Positions 26,315 through 35,272 of a stretch of 64,000 bases of DNA are shown piece after piece. The notes beneath the pieces were generated by a model. It saw only the letters and a program-made list of their open reading frames with translations, had not been told where the DNA came from and did no database searches. Each line of letters opens with the position of its first letter. Position 1 is the first letter of the stretch. Both the position numbers and the translations under genes were made by a program. Source of the DNA: Bosea sp. (in: a-proteobacteria) (lineage in GTDB: Bacteria; Pseudomonadota; Alphaproteobacteria; Rhizobiales; Beijerinckiaceae); NCBI RefSeq assembly GCF_023953965.1, contig NZ_JAMLIX010000002.1:62001-126000 (forward strand), given 5' to 3'.

Positions 26315-28560
26315 TGCCCGATCTCCTGCTCGAACTCTTCTCCGAGGAAATCCCGGCGCGCATGCAGCGCAAGGCCGCCGAGGATCTGAAGAAGCTCGTC
26401 ACCGACGCGCTGGTCGAGCGCGGCCTCGTCTATGAGGGCGCCAAGGCCTTCGCCACGCCGCGCCGGCTCGCTTTGCATGTCGCCGGCCTGCCGGTGCGCG
26501 GCCGCGACGTGCGCGAGGAGCGAAAAGGTCCGCGCGTCGGCGCGCCGGAAGCCGCCGTGCAGGGCTTCCTCAAGGCGGCGGGGCTTAGCCATCTCGACCA
26601 GGCGACCATCGTCAGCGACCCGAAGAAGGGCGATTCCTACGTCGCGATCATCGAGAAGCCGGGGCAGGAGACGCTTCAAGCCATCGCCGAGATCGTTCCG
26701 GCGGTGATCCGCGCCTTCCCCTGGCCGAAATCGATGCGCTGGGGGCAGGCTTCGGCGGCGGGCGCGAGCCTGCGCTGGGTGCGCCCGCTGCATTCCATCC
26801 TCTGCACTTTCGGCGCCGAGACCGAGGACACGGAGATCGTGCCCTTCGCGGTCGACGGCATCGCCTCGGGCAACGTCACCTATGGCCATCGTTTCCATGC
26901 GCCGGGCCCGATCACCGTGAAGCGGCTCACGGACTACGTCGCCTCGCTGGAGAAGGCGAAGGTCGTGCTCGACGCCGACCGGCGCAAGGAGATCATCCTC
27001 GCCGACGCCCGCAACCTCGCCTTCGCGCAGGGGCTCGACCTGGTCGAGGACGAGGGGCTCTTGGAGGAGGTCGCCGGCCTCGTCGAATGGCCGGTGGTGC
27101 TGATGGGCGCATTCGAGGAGCGTTTCCTCGACATTCCGGGCGAGGCGATCCGCGCCACCATCCGCGCCAACCAGAAATGCTTTGTGCTGCGTGATCCGAA
27201 GACGGGCGATCTCGCCAACCGCTTCATCCTGGTCTCGAACCTGATGGCGAGCGACGGCGGCGCGGCGATCACCGCCGGCAACGGCCGCGTCGTGCGCGCC
27301 CGCCTCTCCGACGCCGCCTATTTCTGGCAGACCGATCGCGGCCCGCTGCCCGATCTCGATACCTTGAAGGAGAGCGCCAGCGCGCTCGGTCTCGATCTGG
27401 CGAAGCCGCTCGACCAGCGCATGGCCAAGCTCGACAAGCTCGGCGTCGTCTTCCACGCCAAGCTCGGCACGCAAGGCGAGCGCGTCCGGCGCATCGCGGC
27501 GCTGGCGCGGGAGCTGGCGCCGATCGTCGGCGCCGATCCGGAGAAGGCCGAGCGTGCCGCGAAGCTCGCCAAGGCCGACCTGCCGACCGAGATGGTCGGC
27601 GAGTTCCCCGAATTGCAGGGGCTGATGGGCCGCAAATACGCGGAATTGCAGGGCGAGGACTCGAGCGTGGCGGCGGCCATCGAGGAGCATTACAAGCCGC
27701 TCGGGCCTTCCGATCGCGTGCCGGCCGATCCGGTGTCGGTCGCGGTGGCTCTGGCCGACAAGCTCGACACGCTGGTCGGCTTCTGGGCCATCGACGAGAA
27801 GCCGACCGGCAGCAAGGACCCTTATGCGCTGAGGCGAGCAGCGCTGGGGGTGATCCGGCTGGTGGTCGAGAACGGGGTGCGGTTGCCGCTGACGCGGGTC
27901 GTGAAGGACGCCGACCTCCTCTCCTTCTTCCACGACCGCCTGAAGGTCATGCTCCGCGACCAGGGCGCGCGGCATGATCTCGTCGACGCGGTGCTGGGCG
28001 ATCCTTCTCCCCTTGGGGGAGAAGGTGGCAGCGCGTCAGCGCTGGCAGATGAGGGGATGCAGGGCGCCGATGGCCCTCATCCGTCTGCTTCGCAGACACC
28101 TTTTCCCCCGAGGGGAGAAGGAAGGGACGACCTTCTCCTGATCACCCGCCGCGTTGCCGCGCTCGGCCGCTTCCTCGACACCGAGGACGGCAAGAACCTG
28201 CTCGCCGGCTACAGGCGCGCCGCCAACATCCTCAAGGCCGAGGAGAAGAAGGACGGGGAGGGCGCCTTTTCCGCCGCGCCGGACCTGCACCTCATCGCCG
28301 AGGCCGGGCTGATCGAGGAGAAGGCGCTCGCCGTCGCCCTGGCGCAGGCGACGCCGAAGGCAGAGGCCGCCGTCGCCGCCGAGGATTACGAGGGCGCCAT
28401 GGCGGCGCTGGCCGAGCTTCGCCCGGCGGTCGATGCCTTCTTCGACAAGGTCACGGTCAACGATCCCGATCCCGCCTTGCGCGCCAACCGCCTGAAGCTG
28501 CTCGACCAGCTGCGCCAGGCGACGCGCGCGGTCGCGGATTTCGACCGCATCGCCGGCTGA
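26314..28560 (+). CDS. glyS: Glycyl-tRNA synthetase beta subunit with an in-frame repeat insertion
   Basis: tRNA-binding subunit that pairs with GlyQ. 748 residues, roughly 45 longer than I expect for the family. The opening LLLELFSEEIPARMQ, WPKSMRW, the HD-like region and the DALR-type C-terminus (EDYEGAMAALAELRPAVD) are intact. The extra length is explained by a palindromic repeat at 28003-28121, read in frame as about residues 564-603 (PSPLGGEG, then PPRGEGR). It falls between ARHDLVDAVLGD and DDLLLITRRVAALGRF, which are adjacent in relatives. The frame is kept, so the gene is probably functional. Start ATG 26314, overlapping the glyQ stop. Confidence 0.95.
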   Translation: MPDLLLELFSEEIPARMQRKAAEDLKKLVTDALVERGLVYEGAKAFATPRRLALHVAGLPVRGRDVREERKGPRVGAPEAAVQGFLKAAGLSHLDQATIVSDPKKGDSYVAIIEKPGQETLQAIAEIVPAVIRAFPWPKSMRWGQASAAGASLRWVRPLHSILCTFGAETEDTEIVPFAVDGIASGNVTYGHRFHAPGPITVKRLTDYVASLEKAKVVLDADRRKEIILADARNLAFAQGLDLVEDEGLLEEVAGLVEWPVVLMGAFEERFLDIPGEAIRATIRANQKCFVLRDPKTGDLANRFILVSNLMASDGGAAITAGNGRVVRARLSDAAYFWQTDRGPLPDLDTLKESASALGLDLAKPLDQRMAKLDKLGVVFHAKLGTQGERVRRIAALARELAPIVGADPEKAERAAKLAKADLPTEMVGEFPELQGLMGRKYAELQGEDSSVAAAIEEHYKPLGPSDRVPADPVSVAVALADKLDTLVGFWAIDEKPTGSKDPYALRRAALGVIRLVVENGVRLPLTRVVKDADLLSFFHDRLKVMLRDQGARHDLVDAVLGDPSPLGGEGGSASALADEGMQGADGPHPSASQTPFPPRGEGRDDLLLITRRVAALGRFLDTEDGKNLLAGYRRAANILKAEEKKDGEGAFSAAPDLHLIAEAGLIEEKALAVALAQATPKAEAAVAAEDYEGAMAALAELRPAVDAFFDKVTVNDPDPALRANRLKLLDQLRQATRAVADFDRIAG
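28003..28121. repeat. Palindromic mosaic repeat inserted in frame within glyS
   Basis: Two hairpins bound the element: 28003-28012 pairs perfectly with 28016-28025 (CCTTCTCCCC/GGGGAGAAGG), and 28099-28108 pairs with 28112-28121 with one wobble. Between them are TGAGGG and CCCTCA half-sites and a short TCTGC/GCAGA hairpin. Such GGAGAAGG elements are normally intergenic in rhizobia. Here the element has no stop in the glyS frame. Confidence 0.8.
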
Positions 28561-28678
28561 TTCGCGCCCCGGAACCTATTCCCGCCCTGCGACGTTCTGT
28601 CGGCGGGGCTGACGGGCCGCGAATGCGTCGCGGCCGGGCTCGGGGGGCCGGCTACCGGCCGAGCAAGGGGCTGAATCC

Positions 28679-28840
28679 ATGTCCATCCTGATTTCGCTGC
28701 TGATCACCGTTCTGGTCATAGGCCTCGTGCTCTATCTCGTGCGGATGCTGCCGCTCGACGGGCCGATCAAGAACGTCGTGCAGATCATCGTGATCGTGAT
28801 CGGCATCATCGCGCTCCTGCGCTATCTCGCCGTCTTCTGA
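28679..28840 (+). CDS. 53-residue two-helix membrane protein (Thivi_2564-like)
   Basis: MSILISLLITVLVIGLVLYL, a short loop RMLPLDGPIKN, then a second helix of Val/Ile residues ending LLRYLAVF. AAGGGG lies nine bases before the ATG. Two membrane segments cover nearly the whole product. It matches the small Thivi_2564-type membrane protein family by pattern; its function is unknown. It sits 118 bp after glyS and is followed by a strong terminator. Confidence 0.78.
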   Translation: MSILISLLITVLVIGLVLYLVRMLPLDGPIKNVVQIIVIVIGIIALLRYLAVF

Positions 28841-28891
28841 GGCGATTGACGCCGGCGCCGCGCCGGTTCAGATTTCGCGTCAAGCCCAGAG

Positions 28892-28925
28892 GGCCCCGGA
28901 CGTTCCCGTCCGGGGCCTTCGTTCG
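28892..28925 (+). terminator. Rho-independent terminator
   Basis: A perfect 11-bp stem (28892-28902 with 28907-28917, loop TTCC) followed by TTCGTTCGTTTTC. It ends the transcript of the small membrane protein and perhaps glyQS. Confidence 0.75.
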
Positions 28926-28970
28926 TTTTCGGTCCGGGGCCGTGGGCGCTTGAAAGAGGGAAATCGACGC

Positions 28971-29612
28971 ATGACCGCAAGCCCGGACGGCGTCATCGTC
29001 GTCGATCACCCGCTGGTGCGGCACAAGCTGACGCTGATGCGGCAGAAGGACCGCTCGACCAGAAGCTTCCGCGAGCTCCTCAACGAGATCGGCATGCTGC
29101 TCTGCTACGAGGTGACGCGCGACCTGCCGATCGAGATGATCGAGGTCGAGACGCCGCTGGCGACCACGATGCAGCCGGTCATCGCCGGCAAGAAGCTGGT
29201 CTTCGCGCCGATCCTGCGCGCCGGGGTCGGCTTCCTCGACGGCATGCTGGAGCTGGTCCCGGCCGCCCGCGTCGCCCATATCGGGCTCTATCGCGACCCC
29301 GATACGCTCCAGGCCGTCGAATATTACTTCAAGGCGCCCTCCGACATCGCCGAGCGCATGGTCGTGGTGATGGACCCGATGCTGGCGACCGCGAATTCCG
29401 CCGTCGCGGCGGTCGAGCGCCTGAAGGAGCGCGGCGCCAGGGATCTGCGCTTCGTCTGCCTGCTGGCGGCGCCGGAAGGCATCGCCCGCCTGCGCGGCGC
29501 CCACCCCGACGTGCGCATCTGGACGGCGGCGATCGACGAGCGTCTCAACGACCACGGCTATATCGCTCCGGGCCTCGGCGACGCGGGCGACCGCATGTTC
29601 GGCACGCGTTGA
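28971..29612 (+). CDS. upp: Uracil phosphoribosyltransferase
   Basis: Salvages uracil to UMP using PRPP. 213 residues. The N-terminus is VDHPLVRHKLTLMR, followed by RSFRELLNEIGMLLCYE and PILRAGVGFLDGM. The PRPP-binding loop is VMDPMLATANSA (about 131-142), and the uracil-binding end is DHGYIAPGLGDAGDRMFGT. The ATG at 28971 has AGAGGG upstream; the TTG at 28950 is not needed. Single gene. Confidence 0.96.
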   Translation: MTASPDGVIVVDHPLVRHKLTLMRQKDRSTRSFRELLNEIGMLLCYEVTRDLPIEMIEVETPLATTMQPVIAGKKLVFAPILRAGVGFLDGMLELVPAARVAHIGLYRDPDTLQAVEYYFKAPSDIAERMVVVMDPMLATANSAVAAVERLKERGARDLRFVCLLAAPEGIARLRGAHPDVRIWTAAIDERLNDHGYIAPGLGDAGDRMFGTR

Positions 29613-29655
29613 CGGCAGCGAGTGGCCCGCCCCATGCGGAGCGGGCCGGACCGCA

Positions 29656-30087
29656 TTACTCGATGATCTGCACGACGCGGCGCGTCTGCGGCTCGACGAT
29701 GACCGTGCGGTCGTTCACCACCGTATAGCGGTAGTTCGAGGCCGCCGGGCCGTATTCCGGCGGCAGCGGGCGATAGACGACGCCATGCTCCGGCAGCATC
29801 GTGCCGACCACCACCGGCTCGGCATAGGGGTAGGACGGCACGCCCTGCTCGACGACATAGGTCCGCAGGCGCGGCTGGGCGGCATCGCCGATGATCGCGC
29901 CGACAACGGCGCCGCCGACACCGCCGACCACCGCGCCGACCGGGCCGCCGACGATCGCGCCGCCGACGGCGCCGCTCGCGGCACCGCTGGTCGCGCCGCC
30001 GACCGCGCCGCCCGAGGGCTGGTTCTGCGCGAAGGCGATGGTGGGCGCGGCGGCGAGAGCCGCGACGAGGGCAAGTTTCTTCAACAT
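29656..30087 (-). CDS. Exported glycine-zipper protein with DUF1236 domain
   Basis: 143 residues. The start at 30087 has AAGGAGAGG upstream. A signal peptide (LKKLALVAALAAAPTIAFA) comes first. About 45 residues of glycine zipper follow (GGAVGGATSGAASGAVGG and GAVVGGVGGAVVGAIIGD), which could insert in a membrane. The C-terminal DUF1236 module reads YRYTVVNDRTVIVEPQTRRV. DUF1236 proteins are common in Rhizobiales; no function is established. Confidence 0.85.
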   Translation of the reverse strand: MLKKLALVAALAAAPTIAFAQNQPSGGAVGGATSGAASGAVGGAIVGGPVGAVVGGVGGAVVGAIIGDAAQPRLRTYVVEQGVPSYPYAEPVVVGTMLPEHGVVYRPLPPEYGPAASNYRYTVVNDRTVIVEPQTRRVVQIIE

Positions 30088-30280
30088 GGTTCCTCTCCTT
30101 TCGAAGTGGGCTTCGGTGGCGGAGGAACGGGAAAGGCGCGCGGCCAGTTCCGGCCCGGGCGGGTCACGAGATGTTAAAGGCCGCAGGCGTGTCTGAAAAA
30201 GATGTGAATTATCAGGGTGTTGAGTTGAGTGAAATATGTCAGGGGCGGTCGGAACCGCTCCCAAGCCCGGTTCGCCAATG

Positions 30281-30307
30281 AAAACGGCGGGCCGCAAGGC
30301 CCGCCGT
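30281..30307 (-). terminator. Terminator of the lysR-tctBAC operon
   Basis: A perfect 10-bp stem (30284-30293 with 30298-30307, loop GCAA), then TTTT on the minus strand. It lies 22 bases after the tctC stop. Confidence 0.8.
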
Positions 30308-30329
30308 CATGATGCTTCCGAACCGATCG

Positions 30330-31307
30330 TTACTGCTTCGGCGCGGCCGACAGCGCGGGCGTGAGCTTCTCGGCGTCGCGCTTGATCAGAGCGGCGAAGC
30401 CGGCCGGGGTCCGCTCCTCGGCGGTCGGCAGCACGGTGCCGAGATCGAGCAGGCGCTTCTTGGTGCCCTCGTCGTTCAGCGCCTTGTCGAGCGCGTCGAC
30501 CAGCTTGTCGAGCGCCTCCTTCGGCATGCCCTTGGGCCCGGCGAGCCCGTTCCACGCCTCGATCTGGAACTCGGGCAGGCCGGCCTCCTTCGTCGTCGGC
30601 ACGTCCGGCAGGGCCGGCGAGCGCTGGGCGGAGGCGACGGCGAAGGCGCGGATGGTGTTGGCGCGCACCTGCTCGGCGACGGAGACGATCTGGTCGCACA
30701 TGAAGTCGACCTGGCCGGAGACGAGGTCGTTCAGTGCCGGCCCGGTGCCGCGATAGGCGACGGCGTTGATCCGCGGCACGCCGAGGATGCCCTTGAACAG
30801 GGTGCAGGTCGTCCAGGAGACCGAGCCGAGGCCGGCATGGGCCTCGTTGAACTTGTCCGGATTGGCCTTCACGGCGGCGATGAAGGCCTTGAGGTCGGGC
30901 ACCTCGAGGTTCTTGCGGGCGACGATCAGGATCGGCGTGCCGCCGGCGAGCCCGATCGCCTGCATGCCGTTGATCGGATCGTATTTCAGGCCGGGATAGG
31001 TCGCCGGCGCCGCCGAGAAGGTGCCCAGATGCCCCATCGCGATGGTGTAGCCGTCCGGCGCCGCCGTCAGGGCCCGGGTGATGCCGGTGGTGCCGCCGGC
31101 GCCGGCGACGTTCTCGATCACGATCTGCTGGCCGAGCGTCTTCGACATGTTGTCGCCGACGATGCGCGCGATGATGTCGGTCGGCCCGCCCGCGGCGAAA
31201 GGCACGATCATGGTGATCGGCTTGGTCGGGTAGCCCTGCGCCTGCGCCCCGGCGGCGAGGCCGAGCGCGGCTGCCGCGGTGGCAAGGCCGATGATGAGCT
31301 TCTTCAT
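30330..31307 (-). CDS. tctC: Tripartite tricarboxylate transporter substrate-binding protein
   Basis: Periplasmic receptor of a TTT-family secondary transporter. 325 residues: signal peptide MKKLIIGLATAAAALGLAAGAQAQ, then the TctC (Bug) fold with YPTKPITMIVPFAAGGPTD, NVAGAGGTTG and YRGTGPALNDL. Bug proteins bind a carboxylate or similar small organic ligand; which one cannot be read here. GGAGGAACACGC precedes the ATG. Last gene of lysR-tctB-tctA-tctC, with a terminator after it. Confidence 0.92.
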   Translation of the reverse strand: MKKLIIGLATAAAALGLAAGAQAQGYPTKPITMIVPFAAGGPTDIIARIVGDNMSKTLGQQIVIENVAGAGGTTGITRALTAAPDGYTIAMGHLGTFSAAPATYPGLKYDPINGMQAIGLAGGTPILIVARKNLEVPDLKAFIAAVKANPDKFNEAHAGLGSVSWTTCTLFKGILGVPRINAVAYRGTGPALNDLVSGQVDFMCDQIVSVAEQVRANTIRAFAVASAQRSPALPDVPTTKEAGLPEFQIEAWNGLAGPKGMPKEALDKLVDALDKALNDEGTKKRLLDLGTVLPTAEERTPAGFAALIKRDAEKLTPALSAAPKQ

Positions 31308-31372
31308 GCGTGTTCCTCCGTGATGTTCATTGAACGGCGAGATTAGAGGGGGGTGCCGGCGCGGCAACCCCG

Positions 31373-32881
31373 TCATTCGGTGAAGACCTCGTCGCGCTTC
31401 TTCGAGACCGAGGGCAGGAGCGCGATCACCAGGATGAGCACCGCGACGATCAGCAGGGCAAGCGAGATCGGCCGGTTCTGGTAGTCGATGAAGGTGTAGA
31501 ACGAGCCGCGCGAGAGGATCAGCGCCTGCCGGAGCTTCTCCTCCATCAGCTTGCCGAGCACGAAGCCGAGCAGCAGCGGCGCCGGCTCGAAGCCGAGCTT
31601 GATCAGGAGGTAGCCGAACAGGCCGAACAGGGCGGTGAAGGCGACGTCGAGCGGCTGGTTGTTCACCGAATAGATGCCGATGCAGCAGAAGATCAGGATC
31701 GCCGGGAACATCAGCCGGTAGGGCACCTGCAGGAGCTTCACCCACATCCCGACCAGCGGCAGGTTGATGACGAGCAGCATCAGGTTTCCGACCCACATCG
31801 ATGCGACCATGCCCCAGAACAGCTCCGGGTTGCGGGTCATCACCTGCGGGCCGGGAATGATGCCGTGGATCGTCATCGCGCCGACCATCAGCGCCATCAC
31901 CGCGTTCGGCGGGATGCCGAGCGTCAAGAGCGGGATGAAGGCGGTCTGCGCGCCGGCGTTGTTGGCCGATTCCGGCCCGGCGACACCCTCGATCGCGCCC
32001 TTGCCGAAGCGCGAGGGATCCTTGGCGATCTTCTTCTCCATCGTATAGCTGGCGAAGGGGCCGAGCACCGCGCCGTTGCCCGGCAGGATGCCGAGGATGC
32101 CGCCGATCGCCGTGCCGCGCAGCACCGGCGCCGCCGCCTGCTTCATGTCCGCCCAGCCCGGCAGCAGCCGGCCGATCCTGCCCTTGACGACGTCGCGCGC
32201 CTCGGGGCTCTCGAGGTTGCGCAGCACTTCGGCGAAGCCGAACACGCCCATCGCCATCACCGAGAAATCGATGCCGTCGGAGAGCGAGGCGACGCCGAAG
32301 GTCAGCCGCTCCTGGCCGGTCTCGAGGTCGGTGCCGACGGTCGAGAACAGCAGGCCCAGCATGATCATGCAGAAGGCCTTGAGGATCGAGCCGCGCGCCA
32401 GCACGACCGCGAAGCACAGGCCCATCACCATCAGCGAGAAATACTCGGCCGGGCCGAACAGCAGCGCCATCCGGGTCAGCGGCAGGCCGAGCGCGGCGAT
32501 GATCAGGGTGGCGACGCAGCCGGCGAAGAACGAGCCGATCGCGGCGGTGCCGAGCGCGATGCCGGCGCGGCCCTGCCTGGCCATCTGGTGGCCGTCGAGC
32601 GTGGTGACGACCGAGGTCGCCTCGCCGGGGATGTTGACCAGGATCGCGGTGGTCGAGCCGCCGTATTGCGCGCCGTAATAGATGCCGGCGAGCATGATCA
32701 GGGCTCCGGTCGGCTCGAGGCCGAAGGTGATCGGCAGGAGGATCGAGATCGTCGCGATCGGGCCGACGCCGGGGAGCACGCCGATCAGCGTGCCGACGAG
32801 GCAGCCGGCGAAGCACAGCGCGATGTTCTTCAGCGTCAGCGCGACGCCGAAGCCGAGCGCCAGATGGGAAAACATCTCCAT
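31373..32881 (-). CDS. tctA: Tripartite tricarboxylate transporter large membrane subunit
   Basis: The main channel-forming permease, with about 11-12 membrane segments over 502 residues. TctA signatures include IGVLPGVGPIATISILLP (about 33-50), YYGAQYGGSTTAILVNIPGE, and in the second half ILGILPGNGAVLGPF and PESANNAGAQTAFIPLLTLG. The two glycine-rich halves resemble each other, as is normal in this family. It starts three bases after tctB ends. It works with TctB (small subunit) and TctC. Confidence 0.94.
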   Translation of the reverse strand: MEMFSHLALGFGVALTLKNIALCFAGCLVGTLIGVLPGVGPIATISILLPITFGLEPTGALIMLAGIYYGAQYGGSTTAILVNIPGEATSVVTTLDGHQMARQGRAGIALGTAAIGSFFAGCVATLIIAALGLPLTRMALLFGPAEYFSLMVMGLCFAVVLARGSILKAFCMIMLGLLFSTVGTDLETGQERLTFGVASLSDGIDFSVMAMGVFGFAEVLRNLESPEARDVVKGRIGRLLPGWADMKQAAAPVLRGTAIGGILGILPGNGAVLGPFASYTMEKKIAKDPSRFGKGAIEGVAGPESANNAGAQTAFIPLLTLGIPPNAVMALMVGAMTIHGIIPGPQVMTRNPELFWGMVASMWVGNLMLLVINLPLVGMWVKLLQVPYRLMFPAILIFCCIGIYSVNNQPLDVAFTALFGLFGYLLIKLGFEPAPLLLGFVLGKLMEEKLRQALILSRGSFYTFIDYQNRPISLALLIVAVLILVIALLPSVSKKRDEVFTE

Positions 32882-32884
32882 GGC

Positions 32885-33403
32885 TCAGATACCCAGAAGC
32901 CAGGGCGCGAGCGGGATCGGCAGGCTCAGCGCGTATTTGAACAGGAGGATGCAGGCCGCCGACATCGCCACGGCGAAGATGGCGAGCTCCCTGAGCTTGC
33001 GGTCGTCGGCCGCCAGCCCCGAGAACAGGATCAGCAGCGGGCCGGCGACCATGAGGCCGAGTGCCGGAACCCGGACCGGGCCGATCTCGAAGCCGCGGAT
33101 CGTCAGCGCGAACAGGCAGGTGCCGCCGAGCGCGAAGAAGATGCCCTTCCACGACCAGCCGGAGAGCGCCTCCCCCTCGTAGCGCAGCGAGGCGAGCGCC
33201 AGCATCACGCCGAGCCCGCCGCAGATCACCGCGAAGGCCTTGGGCAGCATGCCGGGGCCGAGCTGGCGCAGCGTGCCGGCCGGCAGGTCCCAGGCGAAGA
33301 AGAAGGCCCCGAGCGCGAGCGCGACCATGAACACGCCGCCGGCGAGATCCTGCGTCGAGCGTATGCGCAGGCCGCGCGCCTGCTCTATCCGGTTCAGATT
33401 CAT
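32885..33403 (-). CDS. tctB: Tripartite tricarboxylate transporter small membrane subunit
   Basis: 172 residues with four predicted membrane segments (about 20-38, 52-70, 88-105 and 135-160) separated by short loops, the TctB layout. The N-terminus is basic and soluble (NLNRIEQARGLRIRSTQD). GGAGGAGCCCG precedes the ATG. The ATG overlaps the stop of the LysR gene (ATGA at 33403-33400), so the regulator and transporter are translated from one message. Confidence 0.87.
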   Translation of the reverse strand: MNLNRIEQARGLRIRSTQDLAGGVFMVALALGAFFFAWDLPAGTLRQLGPGMLPKAFAVICGGLGVMLALASLRYEGEALSGWSWKGIFFALGGTCLFALTIRGFEIGPVRVPALGLMVAGPLLILFSGLAADDRKLRELAIFAVAMSAACILLFKYALSLPIPLAPWLLGI

Positions 33404-34386
33404 CGGGCTCCTCCGGCTGGCGTCTTCGCGCGGACGGCGCGTTTCTGTGCTGTGGGCGGGGCGAAGGGCAGGACGTGGCGCTCCTCGAGCAGCGTCACGC
33501 TTTCCCGCAGGATCGCGAGGAAATGGTCGCGCGCCGGCAGCTTCTGCTGCGGGCGCCAGGCGACGCCGACGAGCGCTCCGGGCGGCGGCGGGTCGAGCAT
33601 CGCGCCGCGCAGGCGCCTGAGCGTCACGCCGGGGAAGGAGAGCCGCGAGACCCAGTCCGGCGCCAGCGCCATGCCCAGCCCCGCCGCGACGGCCGACATC
33701 ATCGCCGGCTTCTCGGTCGCCTCGATCGTGACGTTGGGAACCGCGCCGACGCTCTCGAAATAGGCCATCACCAGATCGTAGGCATAGGGCCGCAGGCGCT
33801 TGGAGGGCACGACGAAGGGCTCGCCGACGAGGTCCAGCATCGTCAGATGCTCGCGGGCGGCGAGCGGATGCGCCTCGTTCAGGACCACGAGCGGGCGCTC
33901 CACCCGCAGGATCTCGAAGCCGCAATCGGTCGGCTTGCGCGGCGGGCGGGTGAGCGCCAGATCGAGCTTGCCCGCCTCCAGCATCTGGATGAGCGCGGTG
34001 GTGATCGCTTCGACGAACTTGATCTCGACGCCGGGGAAGCGGGCGCGGAAGGCCACCAGCGTCTCCGGCACGAAGCTCGACGAGGCGGCGTCGATCGCGC
34101 CGACGCGCAGCACCTTGCCCGAGGCGAGCGAGGCCTCGCGCACGGCACGCGAGGCATGCTCCATCTTGACGAGGATGCCCTTCGCTTCCTCGAGCATGAT
34201 CAGCCCGGCCCGCGTCAGCGCGACCTGCCGGGTCGTGCGCGTCAGGAGCGCGACGCTGAGCTCCTCCTCGAGCGTGCTGATCTGCCGCGACAGGGCGGGA
34301 GGCGCGATGCCGAGCCGCTCGGCCGCCCGGCCGAAATGCAACTCCTCCGCGACCGCGATGAAGCATCGCAGCTGCCGCACATCCAT
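33400..34386 (-). CDS. LysR-family transcriptional regulator of the transporter operon
   Basis: 328 residues. N-terminal winged helix-turn-helix (MDVRQLRCFIAVAEELHFGRAAERLG), PPALSRQISTLEEEL as the recognition region, then the effector-binding domain from about residue 90. Family starts of this type place the ATG at 34386. The effector is probably the ligand carried by the tct system, by operon logic. LysR genes are usually divergent from their targets; here it is the first gene of the same operon, overlapping tctB by four bases. Confidence 0.9.
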   Translation of the reverse strand: MDVRQLRCFIAVAEELHFGRAAERLGIAPPALSRQISTLEEELSVALLTRTTRQVALTRAGLIMLEEAKGILVKMEHASRAVREASLASGKVLRVGAIDAASSSFVPETLVAFRARFPGVEIKFVEAITTALIQMLEAGKLDLALTRPPRKPTDCGFEILRVERPLVVLNEAHPLAAREHLTMLDLVGEPFVVPSKRLRPYAYDLVMAYFESVGAVPNVTIEATEKPAMMSAVAAGLGMALAPDWVSRLSFPGVTLRRLRGAMLDPPPPGALVGVAWRPQQKLPARDHFLAILRESVTLLEERHVLPFAPPTAQKRAVRAKTPAGGAR

Positions 34387-34555
34387 GGGCCGTCCCCTGT
34401 TCCCGGTATCGCTTGTGCCGCGACTTCTCGAAGCCGGTGAGCCGTGCCCGATAGCAACTCCGGCCGAAGAATCGACTCTAGAGCAATTCATAATTTTTGG
34501 GCAATAAAGCCTTTGGAACGAGACGGACCGCGATGCGGGGAATCGCCCGAGCAGC

Positions 34556-34598
34556 CGTCATTCCGGGTTCTTCGCTGAAGCGAAGCCCCGGAATGACG
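34556..34598. repeat. Dispersed palindromic repeat, CGTCATTCCGGG family
   Basis: Arms at 34556-34567 and 34587-34598 are exact reverse complements. An inner CTTCGC/GCGAAG pair extends the hairpin to almost the full length. It lies 12 bases after the stop of the glutathione transferase gene, on its downstream side, and may act as its terminator. Confidence 0.8.
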
Positions 34599-34609
34599 CA
34601 GGCGGATGC

Positions 34610-35272
34610 TCAGGCGGCTTCGGCCTCGCGGGCCTGCCACATCGCCTGGAAGGCCGGCCGCGCCTGGCAGGCGTCGAGCCAGGCTTTCACCCGCGGCGCG
34701 GCGTCGAAGAGCTGCACGGCCGGCTTGGCGTAGCGGATGACCTCGGCGAGGTTGAGATCGGCGACGGTGAAGCGGCCGCCCATGACATGGCCGTTGCCCT
34801 CGGCCAGCGCCTTGTCGAGCACGGCGAAGGGGCCTTTGAGCGCGGTGAGCGCCGCCTCGGCGACCTCCGGCTTGCGCTTCTCCGGCGGGAAGGCGGCGAG
34901 ATGCTGCTGCAGGCTGAGCGCATGGGGCTCGCATTCGGTCACGGCCCAGAGCGACCACATCGCTGCCAGGCCTTCCTCCCGCACGTCCTTCGGCGCCAGA
35001 GGGCCGCCGTGCTTGCGCGCCAGATAGAGGTTGATCGCCAGCGATTCGTGCAGCTTGAAGCCGTCGTCGTCGATGCTTGGGATATGGCCGTTGGGGTTGA
35101 TCTTCAGGAATTCCGGGCTGCGCGTGTTCAGCGCCGCGCCCGGTGCGGCCGGGTCGGGCAGGCGATAGGCCTGGATCACTGGCACATGTTTGAAGGGCAG
35201 GCCGAGCTCGCTGGCGAGCCAGATGGTGCGCGTCGTGCGCGAGCGGTAGCAGCCATAGATGGTCAGGGACAT
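34610..35272 (-). CDS. Glutathione S-transferase family protein
   Basis: 220 residues. The N-terminal thioredoxin-like domain (about 1-80) has YGCYRSRTTRTIWLASELG, the cis-proline region NPNGHIPSIDDDG and the glutathione-binding ESLAINLYLAR. An all-helical C-terminal domain follows, with FTVADLNLAEVIRY. The N-terminal active-site residue is likely Ser or Arg at about positions 11-12 of the YRSRT turn. The substrate is unknown. A palindromic repeat follows it. It is divergent from mgtE across 327 bp. Confidence 0.87.
   Translation of the reverse strand: MSLTIYGCYRSRTTRTIWLASELGLPFKHVPVIQAYRLPDPAAPGAALNTRSPEFLKINPNGHIPSIDDDGFKLHESLAINLYLARKHGGPLAPKDVREEGLAAMWSLWAVTECEPHALSLQQHLAAFPPEKRKPEVAEAALTALKGPFAVLDKALAEGNGHVMGGRFTVADLNLAEVIRYAKPAVQLFDAAPRVKAWLDACQARPAFQAMWQAREAEAA

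Noticed and set aside
30330..33152. A 940-codon minus-strand frame that appears to fuse tctA antisense-frame residues to tctC.
   Set aside because: The part upstream of 31307 is an alternative frame of tctA. TctC starts at 31307 behind GGAGGAACACGC.
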